NCBI GenBank assembly: GCA_002633005.1
Contig: NMRA01000248.1
Span: forward strand, 188,001-252,000
DNA from: Phoronis australis
Taxonomy: Eukaryota > Phoronida > Phoronidae
Length of the DNA: 64,000 nt
Direction of reading: 5' to 3'
In this document: positions 38,401 through 49,290 of the stretch, piece after piece
How the letters are laid out: every line of letters starts with the position of its first letter
Position numbering within the stretch: position 1 is the stretch's first letter
The notes under the pieces: generated by a model
Databases searched by the model: none
What the model saw: only the letters and a program-made list of their open reading frames with translations
What the model was told of the DNA's origin: nothing
Program-made: the position numbers and the translations under genes

Positions 38401-41400
38401 CGATCACTATGTCTGCCCATCTGACAGCATCTCGACCACTGCCTGCACCTTCTTGTTACACTTAAACTCCGCCAAAGTAGCCGTCTTATTCGTAAATTAT
38501 CATGTTGGGAAACGCCCGACCACATTGCACGACCAAAACCAATGCTACGTTTCTGTTATTGCAAATTACACGACAAACTGTATTCTTACGATGGACACTA
38601 GACCGTGATACTTCATGATGTAACGCAAGTTTCCTTGTCAGTTGTCAATATGTCAAAATCAAGTGAAACACACCGGCAGTACGTGGATCCCCGACTTCAA
38701 ATGCCTATTGTTTAGGAACCAATGGAATGCGACTCTTTTAGATGTATGACCTCTTTTAGTGTATGTACGGTCAGTGTACGTTACATATTTCCCAAAAATG
38801 CTGTAGCCCAGCTAGCTCCCACAGTCTTGGTCGACATAATAAATATGAAGTATTTCTTTTCAGTCTTGTTTTACACTTTGCTTTGCAGTTAATAGAGGGC
38901 AGCACTTCTCCTCAGGGCCCCACATTCAAGACATTTATCCCGTCCTTCGTTCGCCTGGCATTCCATGACTGCGTTGGATTCTGTGACGGATGTATCAATT
39001 TCGACATACAGGACAATGCTGGTACTGTACTATAGAAAGTTTTGTTGCACATGTGATGAAAATGTAGTATTTTAGGATAGAGTACATAGTTGAGAGCCAG
39101 ACCGATCCTTTATGGGCTTATCGGGCCACACAGTGTATGGCCCTCGGAATAGCATTGTTCTCACAGTCTGTCCGTAAACCCTGGGCTGATATCACCCTCG
39201 GATTCATTCCGTATTTGTATATTATGGCACTGCATACTGTACGAGACCTTTGAAATACATTGAAGGTCTTATTTCAGGTTTGGAAGTAGGCGTAATACCT
39301 CTACAGCGCCTGTATGATAACGAGGGGTACAGAGAGATTCTCAGTGTGGCCGACCTCTGGGCCCTAGCAGGGATCACAGCAGTGGAGATGGCGGCAAGGA
39401 ACGCTGGCGGAGAGGTCCATCTACCTTTTAGGTCAGAGTATAACAGGGCTTGGAATTTTCCTCTTTTAAGAGGATTTCCTGTTTTTTGCTTTCTATTTCC
39501 CTTATTTTATTTCTTACATTTCCTTCTGTTTTCTTCTCTTTTTATCATTATTTTGAGTATATTCATGCAAACACGTTTATTTCAGCTAAACTTTGCAATA
39601 CACCATAAATTTCTTTCAGACAAGCCTATTTATTTATGAATCTATACATCACCTAGAAAATTTTCCTCTTTTTTGTCATTGGTCATTCCAAGCCCTGGTA
39701 TAAATGCAGTTTTGATCGTGATACTGCATAATCAACATGGCGCAGCAATATCAATAATTCCATGTCAGGGTTGTTGTGCAGCGCTGGTTTTAAGAGAATA
39801 AGCCGAGTTCACCGAAGTATCCTCAATACCCTGACCTCGCCAGTGACAAGCAATATGTTACAAAATGGGTCCCTCTAGAGCAGTTGGTCGGCGAGGTAAG
39901 AATGGAAGAAAATCCTGAGTTTGAGCAAAGATTTCTCGTTGCGGTTGTCTCGCTAGTGTCGTGGTTTTGGAACGGCACACCTAGGCTTCGTCCAGAAGAC
40001 ACAAGAGGAGAAACCTTCGCTTGTGTAACGAAAATGGAAACGGTGAATTCTATCACGTAATCAACTAACACTAATTTGATTGCAATAAAATTTTTCGTTT
40101 CTGCTACACCGCAGGTGGGGACGAAAGGACTGCAGCACACCTCCGTTCACTAAACGGCCTAACGTCCTCCCGAACGCTGATCTTGGCTGGCAAGGCACTC
40201 GACAGTTTTTCACAGAGGAGTTTGGATTCAAGCCAAGGGAAATGGTCGCCGCGTTGGGGGCGCATACTCTCGGTAAAGTAAGTGATACGCCCCCTCCCAT
40301 TTTAGGCGAATTGCCCAGTTGGCATTTAGACATTTCTCCATAACCTGTTGTATGTTTGTTATCATTGAAGTTGGCAAATGTCTTTGATTTTCGTCTCCGT
40401 GATGTTTATGGACTCCAAGGCCTATCTCTTACTGGTTTGGTGTCCGACTTCGTAACTGTAACGACACATGTGCATTTAGTGGCGGTAAATATATCTATCT
40501 TAGATGTGTTTTAAAGCAAGATGTTGGTGTAGAGTTTGCACCGTGTCACCTTTGTTAACATCATTTTGTGGTTCTGGCTGTGTGCCCATGTTGAATTCTT
40601 AAACGAAGCGCTTTGGGGTATGAAACCATTGTCACTCTTATCCAGTCTTGAATTGTCGACGAATGAGCTGGCGATTCAAGACCCGGCTCCAAGCAGGCAC
40701 GCCCCACTTTCACACTCCGATCAATGTTAAAGCGGCTTGGAACGCGAAAGCATACACAATGACATTATTTAAAGTGGTTCGCTGCCTCTGAAACAGAATT
40801 CAACGTATTCACCAACGAGTTTTACGGTTTGCTGCAAAAGGTTTTGTTTCCTGTTGATGTCAAAGCATTTTTCTTTTAGTTTTAACTTTAAAAACCATTT
40901 ATCATCTGCTCGTCACTTCGTTGATTTTTCTCCCACAAGGCAAACCACGTCTCCTTATATTTGCAATTCGAGATATACACGTAGCACATTTCCCTTTACA
41001 TATTATGGTAAACGTGACCCTTGACTTTTGATGTAAACAAAACAATTGCGACATCAAGCAGCAGCCCGATTACGAGGCAATTGTCGTTTAAAATTATTTC
41101 CAAAGGTATCGTAGTGTTCTGATGTATTTTAAATTGCACTAGGAATTCTCTTGCTTCACTAGCTTGCCTCATACTGTGACGTCGACGTCAGATTCCGAGG
41201 TTTATCACACGATTTAGCTGCCCTTAATATCCTTCTTGTCAGTCAGCTGTTTATTGAATGACCGCTAGTGTATGTGGGCATTTACCGTAAGTGAAAAAAT
41301 TAGGGACTCTGTGGTAACTTTAGAGTTTTTCCTTCCCGCGTGTTTCAAAAATCGTGGATTTTATGCTTTTTTTGGAATTTCCCTCTCGGGATAAAGCGAA

Positions 41401-44400
41401 TAACTCTGATAGTAGATGTTGCGAGGAATTGTTTGAACGATATTTTTGACAAGCGTTCTCTTTCCATGCCTCTTTAAGATATATCAATCCCAATGAACTT
41501 TGAAGAGGTTCCTTGAGTCGCTGTTGGTTTTGATGTTCTTGTTGACAACATGAATAAAGTCCTATTATGTCGAGGAAATTTTAGACCAATTTATGAAAGT
41601 AAAATGCCTAATTCGATTTATTTTCATTTTTAGCTAGTTAGAAGGGCAAAATGCAGTTTTAAAGCGGATGTAAACTCTTGTTCCGTCCAAGAAGAGAGTT
41701 TTTTATTTAGATCATTTACCGCTACAAAAATTCACTTCAACTTGGATAGGAAGTCAGATTTTCGGATTTGCATAACTTGACAGTTCGTTATTTCTGAAAT
41801 TCGTGCTCGTCACATAAAGTTAATCGCAGTGACAAGCCAAGTTCTAGAGTCTGATATCAAACAATAACGAAACCCTGAAATCAGTTTGAGATTTAAGTTC
41901 ATAAGGAGGTGAAGTGGTCTAAACACATTTTGTATCGGAACTTGATGCTCGACAGTCGAATTCCTTCAACAGACAGTTCATCTGTCAAGTATGTTGCATA
42001 TCTGAAACAATTCTTTAAAGAACCGCCCTTTTATCAATCAAGTAATTCAACCCATATTGGTTCAGAAATTTCATTCACCTCACGTATTGCGTGTGTACGC
42101 AGAGCTTTTTCTAACCACGAGAAGTAATCCATTCACGTAATTAATTTGTCCTTTTGCAGGCTTCTATGGCCAATTCGGGCTTCACGGGAGCGTGGGTACC
42201 GAAACAGGACCAGCTGACCAATAGATATTACGTGGACATGCTGAATGTCACTCTGCAGTGGCATCAGATTGACGTCAATGCCAACTACAGCCGCAGAAAG
42301 CCAAAGTATGAAAAATTAGCATACTGTCCAAGTAGAGCAAGTTCCTTGCGAGAAAAGTAAAAACCTCATAAAACCCAGCGAATCACACAAATGAAGGCCG
42401 AGGATTTTGCGGAGCATGCTCGCGTGTGCTAGTGGTGGCCTCAACTGAAATAATCGGTCAGTTACGAATAACGAATTACATGATAGAATTTCCCGTTTTC
42501 GTTACGTAAGCGAAGATTTTTCACCGCAATATCTCGCAAGTGTCTTGCGCACACGCTTGTTAAACACGTGCGACATTGTTGCGCGCTTCCCTTGAAGCGC
42601 CAAAATGGTTTCTAGAACATCAAATCCAGTCTTAAATGGCGGCCATGTATTATCTGAATTGTAGTACTAAGGCGGTGTTTGAAAAAAGTACCTGTGTTCT
42701 CACATGAAATGTTTCCAGTCGCGTAGACAGGTAAAATCAAGTAAAAGAATGTTTTCCAAGAGTTTTTGCACTGGTTGTTTTGATTTCATTATTTCAGTTT
42801 AGCTGGCTTTAACTTAAGACCAGAACTCAGTAAAGAATTTGGTGTTGTGTTACTTCTCATTTCCTGACTCATTCGTAATTTGGTCAATTTCGTCATTTCA
42901 TTTATCACACAAGGTGGCAGTGGGAGCGGCCTGGTATTCCAAGACCTTTTATGATGATGAACTCGGACATGTCCATTTCAAGGAAAATTTCTGTGAGTAC
43001 AAAACTACATGTATATTTTGTTTTGTTATTAATATCGATAGAACTAACCCGGCTGTAATGCCAACTCCCGCACGTTACCTATGTACATGTATTCTATTTA
43101 GAGCTTGTGACCGAGACTAGCCGCGAGAGTTCGCGCGAAGACTTTAGGGTTGTCTGCTCAACTGAGTTTTGCTCGCGAATTTTAGTTATCAAGTCCAGGC
43201 TAATTTTGTTGCTTCATCAAGCGATAATTTTGAGGTACGGCTCCATACAATCAGCGATTTCTCGGCAAAATTAGCCAACAAACCCGGCCATTACACTGAT
43301 CATTCTTTATAAGCATCTTTGGCCCTTGTTGGGTGTAATACCGGGAGTAGTTCGGTCTCATGAGATCTTTTCAACTTCAGTAGAACCACTTTCGACAACC
43401 TATCATACTACATGTACATGCCAGGACTTTTTTAGCAAGACTTTTTTGAGTGCTAAAATCATGTAACAACGTTTTACGGAAAGAAGTGACATTGTGATTT
43501 CTGATTGTTTATTCTGCAATTATAAATGAAACGTGTTTAAGTAACTTTCAAAAAATTACTCACAATTGCTTTAGCTAAGTGTGTGTGTATTATTACTGTT
43601 TTCAATCCCTGTTTCTATATTGCCAGCTTCCCAGATGCCCTTTTTTCTCAGTTCGATAACTAAGAAGTAGGCCTGGACTGTACAGTGTACTTGTCCCGCT
43701 CCTGGCGGACTGTCCCACTTCTTTTACTTTTTTCCGTCATCCCCCAAAGCATCTAAATGTCCCGCTTTTTTACACAAGGCCACATTGACATGTTATCATT
43801 GCAATTTCCCACGCCTAGTCATATTTTCCCGCTCCACTGAACAGAAAAAACAGCACGTTTCGTGGGATTTTTGCGGCACCGCATTCAACTACAAAAAACA
43901 ACAAAAAGGCTGTTGTGCATTTCCCGTTCGACTAAAAACGCTGTCAGCGCGTCTTTATGTGTCTCAGCGCAAAATAATTTTGGAACAACTTAAAATGTTC
44001 AGGCGATACACACCGGTGGCCTGGTAATCGCCGCGTTCATGTCTTTCAAATTGCGACTTGCACTTTGAGGCTGTATATTTCAAAAAATTGTGGCCCCCTT
44101 GTCGTGATTTGTTGCAGTAGATCCGCCACTATGTCAACATGGCTGCAGAGATGCGCATTCATTAAAGGACCATGGTCAAGTCCATTGTAATTATGGTCAG
44201 CGCATTTCTGTTTTATTTTCATCAACGTCATCAGTGTAAGTGAACTAAAAGCACGTTTCGTTCTTGCTGCGTTCTGATAAACACTGATTCAGTTGCATTT
44301 TCTTTTGTGTTTTCCAGCTGGATTCCAGTGGTTTCTGCACCAACTGTGACGTCGTGTTTGACTGTCCGAAACAAACAGAGACAATAGCTTACGTCAAAGA

Positions 44401-44677
44401 ATACGCCGAAGACTTTGAAAAGTGGCTTAAAGACTTTCAACGAGTGTTCATTAAAATAATTGAGCACGTCAAGTATGATCTACAAGAACCTCTCGAGGAT
44501 GATGAGGACTCTACTGCTAAGTTTGGTGTAGATGGTCATCAAAACAGCATCGCTTCCCAACTTGAAAAAGAGTCCTTGCCATTGCGCTATAGCAGTCTGT
44601 TTAATGTTATCGATAAAGCAAGAAAGAAGGGCCTGTCACAGCCATCTACACGTCAGGATATCCACGGAAAACTTTAG
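35494..44677 (+). CDS. Secreted plant-type haem peroxidase (ascorbate/class II-like), 381 residues
   Basis: Seven exons: 35494-35604, 38889-39021, 39278-39431, 40115-40277, 42160-42305, 42914-42992, 44318-44677 (TAG). Phases match throughout and give 382 codons. Residues 1-19 form a signal peptide (MMLRSVFVLALWFCFTQSA; the second ATG at 35497 is an alternative start). The distal haem-pocket motif VRLAFHDC has Arg59 and His63, followed by CDGCINF. DLWALAG is at 107-113, GRKDC at 135-139, and the proximal motif MVAALGAHTLGK has His183. RPFMMMNSDMSI (exon 6) and a Cys-containing tail (TNCDVVFDC, EYAEDFEKW) match the C-terminal half of the family. Such enzymes reduce peroxide by oxidising a second substrate through a haem cofactor; the substrate is unknown. 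The acidic C-terminus beyond about residue 310 is not part of the usual catalytic core. Both pocket histidines are intact, so activity is likely. Confidence 0.93.
35690..35965 (+). repeat. Two same-strand ends of the G/C-tract repeat, in peroxidase intron 1
   Basis: AAAATTCGAGCCCCCC then GGCTGGGTGCGCGCATC occurs at about 35694-35740. A second, C-expanded version occurs at 35913-35957, where an N is followed by long C runs and GGGTGCGCCCATG. Both have the right-end structure of the inverted-repeat family seen near 23.6 and 37.6 kb. No matching left end was found beside them. Confidence 0.5.
36278..36422. repeat. Seven-copy degenerate tandem repeat, period about 21 bp
   Basis: The core CGGTC (or AGGTC, GGGTC) starts at 36278, 36298, 36319, 36340, 36360, 36381 and 36402, so the spacing is 20 or 21 bases every time. 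Between cores the units are partly similar (CTGTTTTTTG, ATGGTTTTAG, CTGTTTTGGG). It lies in intron 1 of the peroxidase gene. Confidence 0.7.
37195..37363. mobile_element. hAT-like MITE, 169 bp
   Basis: The left end CAGTGGCAGATCTA and the reverse complement of the right end, CAGAGGCGGATCCA, agree in 11 of 14 bases. Ends of the type CAGNGGCGGATC are typical of short hAT-type elements in marine invertebrates. The right half carries GAGGGGGGGCGTTTGAACCC. No convincing 8-bp target duplication is visible. It lies in peroxidase intron 1. Confidence 0.6.
37564..37804. repeat. G/C-tract inverted-repeat element, about 240 bp
   Basis: The left end TGCGCGCAANGGTTGCTCGG, then GTGCTCGAATGAG, is answered on the right by AAATGCGAGCCCCCCC then GGCTGGGTACTACGCGCAT. 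This matches the ends at 23567-23818 in order and orientation. An N call at 37573 sits in the left end. Confidence 0.5.
40278..42159 (+). other. Peroxidase intron 4
   Basis: A 1.9-kb intron between GTAAGT and CTTTTGCAG. Open frames here (for example 41909-42127) lack recognisable content. A palindromic TGACGTCGACGTCA lies near 41177. Nothing else was recognised. Confidence 0.4.
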
Positions 44678-45318
44678 CACGTTCACTTTTAACGAGTAAT
44701 TTAGTTCAATGAACCCATTTCTAACACGATTAGTAACACTACTGTAGTAGCTTGCCTTCCTTCAAATGCATTTTTATAATATAGACGCCCTTAGCGTTAT
44801 GAATGTGGCCTTGCAACTCTCTTGTTGGACCTTTGAAGATGTAACACTTTGCGGTGATTAGTGCCCGGGTATTAATCTCAACAATCGGTTCCCCACTCAA
44901 AATTGGCTAAAACTGTCATGGCTGGGCGGGTTCGAGTAAAGTTATACATGTTTTCTAGAATCAAGCGACATGATTCGTTAAGTTTTGTGTTTAAGTCCAG
45001 TCCGAGTTCCAAGATTAGACCATGGTTCCGGGGAAAGAAGTTGGCATGGCGCATGATGTCAAGTAGGAACAGCTGTTAGTTCTTGCTAATCCCACGCCGA
45101 AGAAAGGAGCAATCAGTTTTGTATAGTATAACTTGTACAAGTCAAAAGTTAGTTCTTTTACCGGAAGGCAGGTAACAACACCTTTAGTGTCGGTACCAAA
45201 ACGATTTAGAATGTTTTTACGAAAGAAAAATGCGTAATTGAGGTTAAGCCCGAAAAGCACTACAAAGCATGATAGTTATATTTGCACGTGCCAAAACCAT
45301 GGCAATAACCGATCGGAA

Positions 45319-45900
45319 CTACTACCACTACCACCACTACAACAACAACTACTACTACTTCTACTGCTAATACTACAAGTACCACTGCTATTACTACTAC
45401 TGCTACTGCTAGTACTACTAATACCATTAATATTACTACTACTACGACTACTACTACTACTACTACTGCTACTGCTAATACTACTAATACCATTACTATT
45501 ACTATTACTACTACTACGACTTCTACTACTACTGCTACTGCTAACACTACTAATACCATTACTATTACTATTACTGCAACTACGACTTCTACTGCTACTG
45601 CTACTGCTAATACTTCTAATACCATTACTATTACTACTACTACGACTTCTACTGCTACTGCTACAGCTAATACTACTAGTACCAGTACTATTACTACTAC
45701 TGCTAATACTACTAATACCACTACTATTACTACTACTACCACTTCTATTGCTACTGCTACTGCTAATACTGCTAGTACCAGACTACTACTGCGACTGCTA
45801 CTGCTACTACTACTACTCCAAATACTCCATTATGACTGGTAGTGCTACTACCACTCCTACTACTAGTAGTAAGACTGGTAGTAGTACTCAGAACTAGTAG
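45319..45900. repeat. CTA/ACT trinucleotide array with a higher-order unit of about 60-66 bp
   Basis: Within the (CTA)n-type sequence a longer block recurs: GCTAATACTACTAATACCAT, then ATTACTATTAC, TACGACTTCTACT and GCTACT. Consecutive blocks measure 66, 66 and about 60 bases. So this is a minisatellite built from triplets and not a plain microsatellite. The array opens poly-Leu, poly-Val and similar frames on both strands, which are not genes. Confidence 0.85.
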
Positions 45901-46320
45901 TGATGTGTGGATTGCATGCACCATACTTCATGACTTAAGGTTCTACAGAAAATCGATAACAACTCTAAGAAATTTTACAACAATCGTAAGAAGGTCCCTA
46001 CTGTGTTTGCCATACAGGTAATGATCAGCTGTTTCAAGGCAATATTACAAATCAAGTTTTCTATTAGACTTCATAAAAACATGTGTGGATGGACTGGATG
46101 GGCCACTGTCCCAACTAATTTTCAAAACAACTTGGCATAAACACCAATAATCTGTTAATTAAGTAAAGTAATAATTCCAATAATACTATCAAACCAACAC
46201 ACTAAGTAAAATATGTCATGAATATAACACGGATTGCGTGATAATGGGTCGAGATTTGGGTCGAGAGACAAGTTGATGCCCGTTTACTAGTCGCTTCGCC
46301 CGCAACTATTATTATTTTCA

Positions 46321-46620
46321 ATTGTGATTATTGTTAGTGGTAGTTGTATTAGTAGTGTTATTAGCAGTGGTGTTACTGGTTGGTAGGGGTGATATGGTAA
46401 TAACAGTAGCAGCAGTGGTCGTAGCAGTAGCCGTGGTCGTAGCAGTAACAGTAGTACTGCGGAAGAAGTAGTAATAGTAGTAGTATAGCAGTCGTAGTCG
46501 TAGTCGTAGAGTTAATGAAAGTGAGAGTAGCAGTTGTAGCAACAGTATCGGGGCAGTAGCAGTAGCCACCAGCTCGAGCTGCATAAGCCGAAGTAGTAGC
46601 AATAGCAGTAGGCCAAGTGG
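46321..46620. repeat. TAG/GTA trinucleotide array, opposite orientation
   Basis: Sequence such as GTATTAGTAGTGTTATTAGC followed by AGCAGTAGC triplets is close to the reverse complement of the 45.3-kb array unit. The two arrays are about 420 bases apart. Confidence 0.75.
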
Positions 46621-48625
46621 CAATATCCTACTTGGAGTACGGGTAAAAGCATTCATGATTTGGCTTCATTGTAATTGTTGTTGTGGTATAGTAGTAGAAG
46701 TCGCAATGGATTGTAGTGTTCTGAATTATTTAGTAATAACAAAAAACATCGCTATCATGATAACCATGGTAACAGCAGTGGAAGTCGTAGATGTAGATAC
46801 TACTGGGAAGGGGAAACTGATGGCAAGGATCGAAGTTGACCGTTTATAGCATTTCGGCTGGAGACAGGGTTAAAATATTACCAGATACATACATCATATT
46901 CGCAATTTTATGGTTGATGTTGAATTTTATGAAAATCAACACGTATTAAGTTTAGAATAAAATAGTCGTTCAGTAAACTAAGCCTTTTTAGACAAAGCTA
47001 TGTGTCGGTTGTTAGAGCCTATTCGCCAACTGAATCGTAATAAGTTGCTGACGCCCGTAACAATCGCTCCAAGGGACATTATCGGCGAGAAGAGTGGTTT
47101 TCTGAGAACAGTTAGCTTTATTGTATAACCTAACCATCAATCCTTGAGAGTCTAACCTTCTGCTGGCGACCGTGCGAAATCCTATATTAACTGGTATAGT
47201 CACTGGCTCTGAGTTTAGCAAAAAAACTGGGTGGCGAGATTTGGCAACATGTAATAAAACCAAAAAAACATAGGATTTTGTCACTCTTCACCAAGCTTGC
47301 AACTTCACTAGGAAATCGATTCCATCCAACAATAATACCAACAAATGCGTATTCGGACGTAAAACCCTTATTGTTGCTTTAACGAGAAATCTGTGCGACC
47401 AATTTTTATTTGAAAGCATGAAACCCCTTGATTTGTCAGCCTGGTAGTGCCACTGAAGCATATTTCAAATCTTATTCGCAAAAATTGACTGTTATTACAA
47501 TAGTTTACATATGTCTGACAAAATACCTTATACTCGATCATTTTCGAGGAACTTCAAATACGAAATGCATATCGTGTAGCGGGAAAAATATGTAACAGAA
47601 ACGCCCTCAAGAGCGTGGAAATTTGTTTACTACTTGTCCTAGGTTAAAGGTTGGGCTGTCAATGAAATTAATCTCCCGCCAGAGGCATAGAGCAGGCGTG
47701 CGTTCAGAAACGCTAGGACCTACCGCTAAGACCTAGCTAAAATCTAGCTAAAGTCACGTGTTCTCATTTAAAATACACGGCAATATCTCGCGTAATCTCG
47801 CGAAGATTTGCTTTTTAGCGAGACCCTAGCGTTACTGTATACGTACAGGGTGTATACCCTCAGTGCTTTCATTCACCGATAGAGTCGCCAAAATATTGAG
47901 TCAACCAGGTGCACATAGATGGCCGCCGAAAACGAAGAGAAACGTAGTCCTGATATTTTGGGAGAGCGGTGACTTTGTGTTCACGAACACAGCAAGGGAG
48001 ATAAATCCTCAACCAAATTCATTCAGAAAAAATACCTTACGTTTTGCAAGTCAATTTGACATAGAAACAAAATTAAATCAGTAATTGAGAATACCTTTCA
48101 GCTTTTTGTTGTGAATTGTGACGTTTTCGTCTAAATAGGGTCTTATTACAATCGACCAAGGGGTTAGTTAGTCTGCTATGACGTTATCTTTTTTAAAAAT
48201 AAAATTATGACTTAAAATGTGTTGACATAATTATAATACTAATAATTCTAATAATAATGTCACATAAAAATAAAAATTTTAGACTCTTTGATCTTTTTTC
48301 TTCCAGAAAATATATACTTTTACTAGTTGACGTAGCCTAGTTTTTGATATAAGAGTTAGAACGATAGTCACTAAATAGGGCTTGGGACAGATTGTAGACT
48401 GAGTTGGGTAGCTTCCGTGATTGATTGCGTGCCCTGCTGCCGAGAGTCTTTGAGAAGTTAAATTGTTAAGCCATCTGGCAGCCCATACCCTATCATGCTC
48501 TGATAATATTAAAGGAGAATGCCACCCGATTCAATTAGGCTTTTTTACCGTCTTCTCGAATTCCCGGCGTGGTGGACCTTTTTGCTAACAAAAGAGCGTG
48601 TGGACCGAAAAAAAAACGGGAGCAC

Positions 48626-48655
48626 CACTNCCCCCCCCCCCCGGGTGTGCGCATG
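48626..48655 (+). repeat. C-tract end of the G/C-tract repeat family
   Basis: An N followed by a run of C, then GGGTGTGCGCATG, matches the right-end motif GGGTGCGCGCAT. Single copy, no left partner seen. Confidence 0.4.
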
Positions 48656-49095
48656 ATTCCGGTTCGAACTGATAGCCTGTGAAACTTAACGTTCCACCTG
48701 CAAAGTCTTCGTCGGATAAACTCTTGTCTGAGTCGGGATTACGAGTTGCCATGTTGACGTTTATTACAGAGCTTCTGTTTCAAAATGAGTTATTCTCACC
48801 CTAACCAATGCTTATATAAAGGCTGAAACAAAGTCTGTCTCATTAGATACAATTTTTAATGCCTTTGCAGTATTCGTGAATGCAAATGAGAAGCCAGCAA
48901 TGAATAAATCACCGCGTTACCGGCTTTAGGTGCAATAAAACTAATTTACCGGACACCGAGGCCGGGTGAGCTCATGCTAATTCAGTATTTTCTGACAGAA
49001 ACTGTTGTGGAACAATAACTCGATTTCTATCCCACGGAAAGGTGTTAGGGGAATCTTTATTTACATTTACATTACTCAAATAATGATTGTCAATG

Positions 49096-49290
49096 TACGG
49101 TGGTTGTGAAAGGACGGCACGGCAACTATTTTTCTCCGTTGCTAACTCTATCAATAAACTTTTTAACTCTATCTTACTTAGTAAGTCTACCGATAGAGAT
49201 ACTAAGTCTATCGATAGAGTTAGTGAGACTATCGATAGAGTTAGCAACGGAGAAAAATTGTTGCCGTGCCGTCCTTTTACAGCCACCGTA
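49096..49290. mobile_element. Foldback MITE, 195 bp, with 57-bp inverted arms and target duplication
   Basis: Arms 49096-49152 and 49234-49290 are inverted copies with about three mismatches, from TACGGTGG to GCTAACTCTATC. The element is flanked by TCAATG on both sides, a 6-bp direct repeat consistent with a target-site duplication. The centre contains repeated CTATCGATAGAG, itself palindromic. There is no coding capacity; reading frames across it on both strands mirror each other because of the palindrome. Confidence 0.85.

Noticed and set aside
38849-38896. ATGAAGTATTTCTTTTCAG, which reads as a signal peptide MKYFFSVLFYTLLCS
   Set aside because: It runs into a stop and is out of frame with peroxidase exon 2. 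Exon 1 at 35494 has a signal peptide and the right phase; this stretch is the pyrimidine tract and acceptor.
45238-45897. 219-codon Leu-rich frame and its 160-codon Val-rich antisense
   Set aside because: Both are products of the triplet minisatellite; no start context and no non-repeat content.
47919-47968. Possible first exon MAAENEEKRSPDILGE with donor GTGACT
   Set aside because: Good start context, but the donor is weak and no following exon was found.
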